This document shows positions 15,721 to 20,393 of a DNA stretch of 20,393 bases, piece after piece. Under the pieces are notes generated by a model, which saw only the letters and a program-made list of their open reading frames with translations, was not told the DNA's origin and ran no database searches. Origin of the DNA: a virus; IMG/VR virus record IMGVR_UViG_3300022680_000042, positions 1 through 20,393 of that record, one strand, 5' to 3'. Position 1 is the stretch's first letter, and each line of letters opens with the position of its first letter. Position numbers and translations under genes: made by a program.

Positions 15721-15721
15721 A

Positions 15722-17944
15722 TTAATTGCAAGTACAAGTTTCACTTAAATTAATGCTTTTTACTTCTTGTTCCGTTAGCGTCGGCAGTCCAGTTATTTTT
15801 GGTTTTGACTTCGCGGTGTTCATTATAGGTGTTAAGTAACTTTTACAATTCCAATGAAGCGGCGGCGTATATTCAAAAAGGGCCGGATCATCTTTTGATA
15901 TAATACGACCGTTCAACTTTTTGCATATGGGCGCTACCGGCGAAACATTAGAAAATCTAAACGCATAAATTTTGTCTTGGACATCTTTGTCGAAAAACAT
16001 ATCTAATCGAACCTGGTTACTTATAAGTGACGTCGTTGTCGTGGCCCCTGTTGCTATTTTCCCACTAGCGGAATAATTCGCAAGCTCATCCGTTAAAAGC
16101 TTTTTCATTTCACGCTCGGTCAGGTCTGCATTTTCGTTATTCATATAAACAAAAGCAACACGATCTTTTATTTCGTTTGCGTGTCTTTCTGATATCAAGC
16201 TAGATTGCGCCGTTAACAGCTTTTGAACGTGTAACGGGAGCTTCGAAAAATTCTGTTCTTCAAACTTAATGCCTATAAGCTGTTCGTCAAGTTTTTTGGA
16301 CATCTCGATATTTTCAGATAGTTCCAAATCGCTCAATCCAAGCTCTTCAAGCGTTCTTTCAAACGAACGGTTTGCCGCGGTTGTTAATGCACCTTTTAGC
16401 TGTCTTCTATATTTTGCTACGCCCCCAACATTTATTTCAGATAGAGCATCAAGCTTTTTCGACGCTGGAAGTTTCGCATATCTATTAACGACCGTCGCTA
16501 TTAGTTTTTCGCTCATAAAATCGATGTTGTTTTTCATTACATCGGCCACATGTTTAGACTCGTCAATAATAATTTTTCTTGCGGTGTCTTCGAGCTTTAT
16601 TGCCTCACTTAATTGAGTTGTTTCATCGTCGCCGCCGACGTCATCTTGTGTTTCGTCGCTTTGATCGTCGCTGCTTTCATCCGCTGGTGGCGTGTCCTCG
16701 CTTGTTTGGTTGTCCATGACCGACCCCTCGGCTTTTTTGGGAAGTTCAAAACGCTCCCTAATGTAGTCTTCAAGCGTTTCGTCGGGCGTTATGATTTGCG
16801 CGCTTGTAAATCCCGTAACGATTTCCATGAACTCTTTTCCTACTCTATCAGTTATTCCAGAGACATTTAGCTTAGGCATTAGTTCAAGATCTTCCCCAAA
16901 GTTCGCTTGGAAATAATATGGCAACAAATCGTTATTAATTGTATCAACGATATTTTTCGCGAACGATCCAATCACAAGCGTAAAAAACCTTTCAAGATTT
17001 TCAGACAATGCAAAAGCGCCAGCGTTACCGCCGGTTCCAAGTTCAAGGAACGTCGCAAGTATCGCACCCGCCATTTTCTCATTTTCTCTTTTTATAGAGT
17101 CTTCAAGTTTATTAGGATCAAAACCATTATTTGAAAAAAGGTCCAGCTCCCAACCATTAGGGAACGTTAAATAAGACGATTCGCCGCTGCAATAATTTTC
17201 AAGTATTGTTATCGCCGCAAGGTATTCCTCATCGGCAGGCGATACCGTCGCAGGTACTTTTAGCTTTGGACTTGGTATTGCAAAACGTTCAATACCAATC
17301 ATCTTGATTGTCTCAATCATGTTTTGTCGCTTATACGGTGGATATAATGGGCGAAGTAACGAAAAGCCGTTATCATCCCCCTCTTTTTCATTAAAGAAAA
17401 TTAAAAGTTCATTTCGTGGTATCCAAACGTCAACACTGACGTCCCCTTGTTGCACTTGATGTACCTCAAGGAGCTCTCCGGTCGCTTCGTCATGCTTCCA
17501 CTCATCAATCGATTCTTGCGCTCGAAACGCAAGCGATTTAATAGTTGTTAACGGGCCGAACTCTTTTGTTTGAGCGTTCATGCTTATAGGCTCAAAAACA
17601 GAATATCCATGAATTAAAAAAGTCGTGATCTCGTCCAACTTTGAAGTGAATTTGCCATCGTTAAATAATATATGATTGAGCGCCGATGCGATCTTGATGT
17701 CTTTCTCTTCGTCGCTTATCGGTGAAATAGTCCAACTCGCGTTTCGAATGGGCGAGCGAATAGCGCTTAAAATTTTTCTGATTTGGGGGTTGTTCCTGCG
17801 CATCTTATTGTAGGTGATCGCAGCATCCACGCCTTGAAGTTCGGTGATATATTCGTTTTGATATTTGCCGCTTGATATATCCGTCCCACTCTTCCCTTTG
17901 GGTGCGTCTTTAAAAGTGAATAATACTTTTTCATTTTCGGCCAT
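15722..17944 (-). CDS. Portal protein fused to Mu F-like head morphogenesis domain
   Basis: A 740-residue protein. The first 400 residues match the DUF935/Mu gp29 portal family: YNKMRRNNPQIRKILSAIRS near 46-65, ASWTISP, then FLIHGYSVFEPI and WIPRNELLIFFNEKEGDDNG. An acidic linker (about 408-448) rich in D, E, S and T follows. Residues about 560-710 match the Mu F-like family: YAFRFSNVSPVAPICKKLNG and then TPPLHWNCKSYLTPI near 690. F-like proteins act with the portal in head assembly. In Mu the portal and F are separate genes; here they form one protein and no second F gene is seen. The ATG has GGGGG upstream. Confidence 0.88.
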   Translation of the reverse strand: MAENEKVLFTFKDAPKGKSGTDISSGKYQNEYITELQGVDAAITYNKMRRNNPQIRKILSAIRSPIRNASWTISPISDEEKDIKIASALNHILFNDGKFTSKLDEITTFLIHGYSVFEPISMNAQTKEFGPLTTIKSLAFRAQESIDEWKHDEATGELLEVHQVQQGDVSVDVWIPRNELLIFFNEKEGDDNGFSLLRPLYPPYKRQNMIETIKMIGIERFAIPSPKLKVPATVSPADEEYLAAITILENYCSGESSYLTFPNGWELDLFSNNGFDPNKLEDSIKRENEKMAGAILATFLELGTGGNAGAFALSENLERFFTLVIGSFAKNIVDTINNDLLPYYFQANFGEDLELMPKLNVSGITDRVGKEFMEIVTGFTSAQIITPDETLEDYIRERFELPKKAEGSVMDNQTSEDTPPADESSDDQSDETQDDVGGDDETTQLSEAIKLEDTARKIIIDESKHVADVMKNNIDFMSEKLIATVVNRYAKLPASKKLDALSEINVGGVAKYRRQLKGALTTAANRSFERTLEELGLSDLELSENIEMSKKLDEQLIGIKFEEQNFSKLPLHVQKLLTAQSSLISERHANEIKDRVAFVYMNNENADLTEREMKKLLTDELANYSASGKIATGATTTTSLISNQVRLDMFFDKDVQDKIYAFRFSNVSPVAPICKKLNGRIISKDDPALFEYTPPLHWNCKSYLTPIMNTAKSKPKITGLPTLTEQEVKSINLSETCTCN

Positions 17945-17966
17945 TTGTCCCCCAGAATTTATTCTT

Positions 17967-17986
17967 AAACGGTGTCAATACCGTTT
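17967..17986. repeat. Inverted repeat in the leader of the portal gene
   Basis: Arms AAACGGT and ACCGTTT are separated by six bases. It lies between the -10-like elements and the ribosome binding site of the portal gene. It could be an operator or a 5' hairpin of the late transcript. On the plus strand it is followed by T-rich sequence, so it could also stop antisense transcription. Confidence 0.55.
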
Positions 17987-18003
17987 TTCATTTTTGCGTA
18001 TAT

Positions 18004-18020
18004 ATTATAATAACATTATA
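18004..18020 (-). promoter_or_regulatory. Possible late promoter region before the portal gene
   Basis: Two TATAAT hexamers occur on the minus strand at 18020-18015 and 18009-18004, in the 104-base gap before the portal gene, the longest between minus-strand genes outside the plus-strand insert. No good -35 lies 17 bases upstream of either. That fits an activated promoter or one read by a phage sigma-like factor, but also chance in AT-rich DNA. Confidence 0.4.
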
Positions 18021-18048
18021 CTGTTTTTATTTTATAAAAAAATAAACA

Positions 18049-18276
18049 TCATTTTCTTAAAAACTCTAAAATCTTCAATATTACATGTAGTGGGAAACCC
18101 TCTTTAATAAAAAATTTTCTGAATTGAAGTATATACGTTTCATCTAAAAAGAATTTAATATTCGACAAATAAAAATAATCTATGATGCCATCAATGCCTT
18201 TATCGTTGTAAGCATAAATCAAGTCTTGCTTCATCGTATCGTCTAATATTCGAACAAATTTATCTACATCATACAT
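18049..18276 (-). CDS. Hypothetical small helical protein
   Basis: A 75-residue protein of unknown function, MYDVDKFVRILDDTMKQDLI onward. It is mostly helical and rich in F, I, L and K (FRKFFIKEGFPLHVILKILEF). It overlaps the preceding gene by eight bases and has AGG seven bases before the ATG. It is the last gene of the regulatory block before the portal promoter region. No signal peptide or membrane segment is visible. Confidence 0.55.
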   Translation of the reverse strand: MYDVDKFVRILDDTMKQDLIYAYNDKGIDGIIDYFYLSNIKFFLDETYILQFRKFFIKEGFPLHVILKILEFLRK

Positions 18277-18973
18277 CTTGTAACCTGTTTTTCCCTAAAA
18301 TCTTTATGATTTTTTCCTTAACGTCGTCGCCCCAAAGCCATCTCTGAAACGCTGCGAGAGTATATATCGCATATTTAATTGAGTCATCGACGTCTTTTTT
18401 TAAATGTCTTTCTATATCCACCCATAAGCACAACCTGCCGCCTCTATAAGTTTTTACCTCAACAAAAGGGCAATCGTCCGTTATGAACAACGCCTTATTT
18501 TTAAAAAGTCCATTTATTGTTTTTGATGAAATGCCTCTACAAATAAAAAACTTTTTTATAGAACCCGCATGCGCGTTAGGTCTATTTAAAATTTTTGATA
18601 TTTGATCAAAATTTAATAACCCTGCAAATTTTAAACACGAAATTTGTTCTTCGCTTGTAAAACGTCGCTGTTTAATATACCCTTTGTGCTCCTTATGATG
18701 CTCTAGTATAGTTTTTACTCTTAGCTCAGGGAATTTTTTTTGTGTCTCATTTCTTGAATGACTCCTAAAGTAATCAAAAACTTTTTTTATGTCTTGGTCG
18801 TTATATTTTAATGGCTTAAAAAAATTTAGATCTAATGCTGCCCCTGCGCGCCTTACAGTTGAAATGCTCACGCCTAATTCGTCGGCTATTTCCTGCCGCT
18901 TCATCCTCGCGTGATTGTCTTTTATAAAGTTAATTTGTTTTAAGGTCAGAATATTAGGAATTTTTTTATTCAC
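18269..18973 (-). CDS. DNA-binding protein with several helix-turn-helix segments
   Basis: A 234-residue protein starting with GTG, overlapping the previous stop by four bases (GTGA). Residues about 10-46 form a clear helix-turn-helix: LTLKQINFIKDNHARMKRQE and then IADELGVSISTVRRAGAAL. A second helical unit (about 57-93) and a third (about 105-145, with NFDQISKILNRPNAHAGSIK) resemble further such segments. The C-terminal 80 residues start with a strand region (CPFVEVKTYRGGRLCLWVDI) and end in helices with AIYTLAAFQRWLWGDD. A role in regulating the late operon or in packaging-site recognition (small terminase-like) is possible; nothing visible decides between them. Confidence 0.6.
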   Translation of the reverse strand: MNKKIPNILTLKQINFIKDNHARMKRQEIADELGVSISTVRRAGAALDLNFFKPLKYNDQDIKKVFDYFRSHSRNETQKKFPELRVKTILEHHKEHKGYIKQRRFTSEEQISCLKFAGLLNFDQISKILNRPNAHAGSIKKFFICRGISSKTINGLFKNKALFITDDCPFVEVKTYRGGRLCLWVDIERHLKKDVDDSIKYAIYTLAAFQRWLWGDDVKEKIIKILGKNRLQDV

Positions 18974-19197
18974 TTCATACCACCCAAAAACTTAGCTGCC
19001 TTTATGGCCGTATCTATTGTTTCGTTTAGCCTCGCAACGCAGTTGCAAGCGGCGTTAACATTCTGCGCGTTCATCTCTCTTGATGTGACATTCACCATCA
19101 TTCTATTCAGTTGGTTTATGGTGTCCTCTACTTTAAATTTTTCAACAACATAGTTAACACGATCCTCACGTCTTATTAAGCCATTTTCATTATCCAT
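18970..19197 (-). CDS. Conserved-type small phage protein near terminase
   Basis: A 75-residue protein. The second half, NAQNVNAACNCVARLNETID followed by TAIKAAKFLGGMK, resembles a small helical phage protein type with V-N-A-A-C-N-C and two long helices found near terminase genes. Function is unknown. It overlaps the sigma-like gene by 22 bases and has GGAG about ten bases before the ATG. Confidence 0.6.
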   Translation of the reverse strand: MDNENGLIRREDRVNYVVEKFKVEDTINQLNRMMVNVTSREMNAQNVNAACNCVARLNETIDTAIKAAKFLGGMK

Positions 19198-19757
19198 TTT
19201 TTTAATTCTCCATTTAAGTTCGTTTGTCGTACAAAATGAAGTCTATCATATATTTTTTTTACTTGAATGTTAAATTTTGATACCGTGGTCGAAATGACTG
19301 GCTCTGACAAGCCTAGAGCATTGCTTGCATCTCTTTGGTTCATCCCTCCCAAAATGAGCATTATACGGTCGTAATCTTGCGTTTTGTCTAATGCCTTCAT
19401 CAACGCGATTTCCCTAAATGGGTCCATGTCCATGAAGTCTGCATCCTCTTCATATACCTTTGTGTCTTCATAGAGTTCATTATTAGTTTCTATTTTAAGT
19501 TTATGGCCGTTCCTGCCGAACTTCGCACGCATATAATCTACATATGAACAATAATAACTATAAGTCCGAGAGTGATCTTTTACCATGTGTTCAGTTACCC
19601 AACCAACACAGTCCTCGTGGTCAACTGCGTTTCGAAATAATTTTCGAGACCATTTTTCGAATTTTTTTATATGAGTGAATAACTCTTGATCTGTCAGGTA
19701 CTTCCTTCGGTTTTTCCTTGTAATAGAAGCATCGACCTTTTTTTCGTTCGAACTCAT
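19176..19757 (-). CDS. Sigma-factor-like regulator
   Basis: A 193-residue protein with a sigma-70-like outline. Residues 46-82 (DHEDCVGWVTEHMVKDHSRT, then YVDYMRAKFGRNG) resemble region 2, where D-x-E-D is followed by a helix and W/Y-x-x-x-x-x-x-x-x-D-x-x-R. Residues about 128-171 (YDRIMLILGGMNQRDASNAL, then GLSEPVISTTVSKFNIQVKK) resemble region 4 with its helix-turn-helix. Such short phage regulators can direct late transcription. A good ribosome binding site (AAAGGGTG) supports the ATG at 19757, although an overlapping frame covers the first 45 codons. It lies upstream of the possible late promoter at 18004-18020, which it might recognise. Confidence 0.65.
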   Translation of the reverse strand: MSSNEKKVDASITRKNRRKYLTDQELFTHIKKFEKWSRKLFRNAVDHEDCVGWVTEHMVKDHSRTYSYYCSYVDYMRAKFGRNGHKLKIETNNELYEDTKVYEEDADFMDMDPFREIALMKALDKTQDYDRIMLILGGMNQRDASNALGLSEPVISTTVSKFNIQVKKIYDRLHFVRQTNLNGELKKWIMKMA

Positions 19758-19875
19758 AAACGCACCCTTTATGATAGACTAAATAAGTAGGCAATACATC
19801 TTGAAAAAATAAATAAATTATATTTTCTTTGTTTAATAAGATGACTTTGTTTTTTTCCTGAATTAGCGAAGTCAT
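19621..19875 (-). CDS. Uncertain small gene overlapping the sigma-like gene
   Basis: An 84-codon frame whose ATG directly follows the terminase stop. Only the first 39 codons are outside the sigma-like gene; the rest overlaps it by 137 bases in another frame. The start MTSLIQEKNKVILLNKENII is a plausible protein and a GAG lies eight bases upstream. One of the overlapping frames may be partly wrong. Without homologues it stays uncertain. Confidence 0.35.
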   Translation of the reverse strand: MTSLIQEKNKVILLNKENIIYLFFQDVLPTYLVYHKGCVYEFERKKGRCFYYKEKPKEVPDRSRVIHSYKKIRKMVSKIISKRS

Positions 19876-20393
19876 TTAAATTCTCATTTCTTTAATTCTC
19901 TTTTTTTGTCCATGAGATGAAGACTTAAAAAAACCGTCGCTCTTTTTGTGAGGTGTTCCAAAAGTCCCGATTTCGGGGATCATATAGCGACCGTAGTTCG
20001 CAAGCATTAAAGCGTCGGCGCTATCGGGCGACTTAAGCCCCGTTCGCGCCTTGTAGTCATCTTTCGATTCAATCTGCATCTTCCCACTAGTGTCATATGA
20101 ATAACGTATCATCGGCAATTGAACTTGAAAGTCTTCTACCTCAAGCAAGTCCATTAATTCAATGTCAACTGATAGCATATCCAACATTTTGGCTTTAAGG
20201 TTTTTATATCTTTTTCGATGTTTCGCTTTGTCGTCTTCATGGTCTTCAAGGTCAGGAACGGCTTGACCGTTATGCATCTCATGAACCGTTATCAATCTTT
20301 CTTTTCGATAGAACTCTTCGAGTTCGTCGTACACGCCTGCGCCTACACCCGTCGCATCAACAAGGACGTGAACGTTGTCAAAGCTATGCCTTA
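19876..20393 (-). CDS. Terminase large subunit, C-terminal nuclease part (5' end outside window)
   Basis: The frame continues to the right window edge, upstream of an internal GTG at 20334, so the gene is cut off. The last in-window codons read HVLVDATGVGAGVYDEL, the nuclease-domain motif with an acidic residue followed by A-T-G-x-G. Near the C-terminus TGLKSPDSADALMLANYGR is the second nuclease signature, with S-P-D-x-A-D-A. These place it in the RNase H-fold nuclease of the large terminase that cuts the genome during packaging. The ATPase part would be to the right. The acidic residues visible are those expected, so nothing suggests a dead copy. Confidence 0.92.
   Translation of the reverse strand, partial: RHSFDNVHVLVDATGVGAGVYDELEEFYRKERLITVHEMHNGQAVPDLEDHEDDKAKHRKRYKNLKAKMLDMLSVDIELMDLLEVEDFQVQLPMIRYSYDTSGKMQIESKDDYKARTGLKSPDSADALMLANYGRYMIPEIGTFGTPHKKSDGFFKSSSHGQKKRIKEMRI

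Noticed and set aside
17973-17978. TTGACA on the minus strand as a -35 of the portal promoter
   Set aside because: The position 17 bases downstream is CTGGGG, part of the ribosome binding site, so no -10 matches. It is inside the inverted repeat.
20332-20334. GTG as the start of the terminase gene
   Set aside because: The frame is open upstream to the window edge and carries the nuclease motif VDATGVGAG, so the gene continues beyond the window.

Overview
The window is part of the late, structural region of a tailed double-stranded DNA phage or prophage. Every substantial gene lies on the minus strand, so the biological order runs from position 20393 down to 1. Genes are packed with overlaps of a few bases (TAATG, ATGA, GTGA junctions), and no housekeeping gene, tRNA, rRNA, CRISPR array or insertion sequence is visible. 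The base composition looks moderately AT-rich by eye. The host cannot be named from the sequence. The head is of the Mu type: a Mu gp29-like portal, a Mu F-like domain, Mu I-like protease/scaffold and Mu T-like capsid protein. No tail sheath gene is seen, and the tail genes have the order of a long non-contractile tail. Mu-type heads with siphovirus tails are known in the B3/D3112 group of transposable phages, but no transposase is in view.

Right end (20393-18049): the C-terminal nuclease part of the large terminase, then a block of small genes. These include a sigma-factor-like protein, a protein with several helix-turn-helix segments and three small unknowns. An AT-rich gap with -10-like elements and a 7-bp inverted repeat (about 17945-18048) separates this block from the head genes.

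Head block (17944-9313): a portal fused to a Mu F-like domain, protease with an in-frame nested scaffold, small decoration protein, major capsid protein, a lysine-rich/acidic small protein, a 628-residue beta-rich structural protein, and then connector, completion and probable terminator proteins of the head-tail joint.

Tail block (9285-1): tail tube protein, two overlapping tail-assembly chaperone frames joined by a canonical A AAA AAG minus-one slippery site, tape measure, distal tail protein, tail hub, and then four successive fibre or receptor-binding genes. These four share a W-F-N motif near residue 20, and the last runs off the left edge.

One gene breaks the pattern. A 59-residue ribbon-helix-helix-like protein at 8222-8401 lies on the plus strand between the tail tube and chaperone genes, has its own good promoter, and overlaps the tail tube stop codon. 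A long hairpin lies in this gene, just downstream of the tail tube stop, and a second short hairpin follows the capsid gene. Both have a base pair that forms only as G-U in the minus-strand transcript. The most check-worthy points are the frameshift site, the plus-strand regulator with its hairpin, the nested scaffold start, the portal/F fusion and the tandem fibre paralogues.
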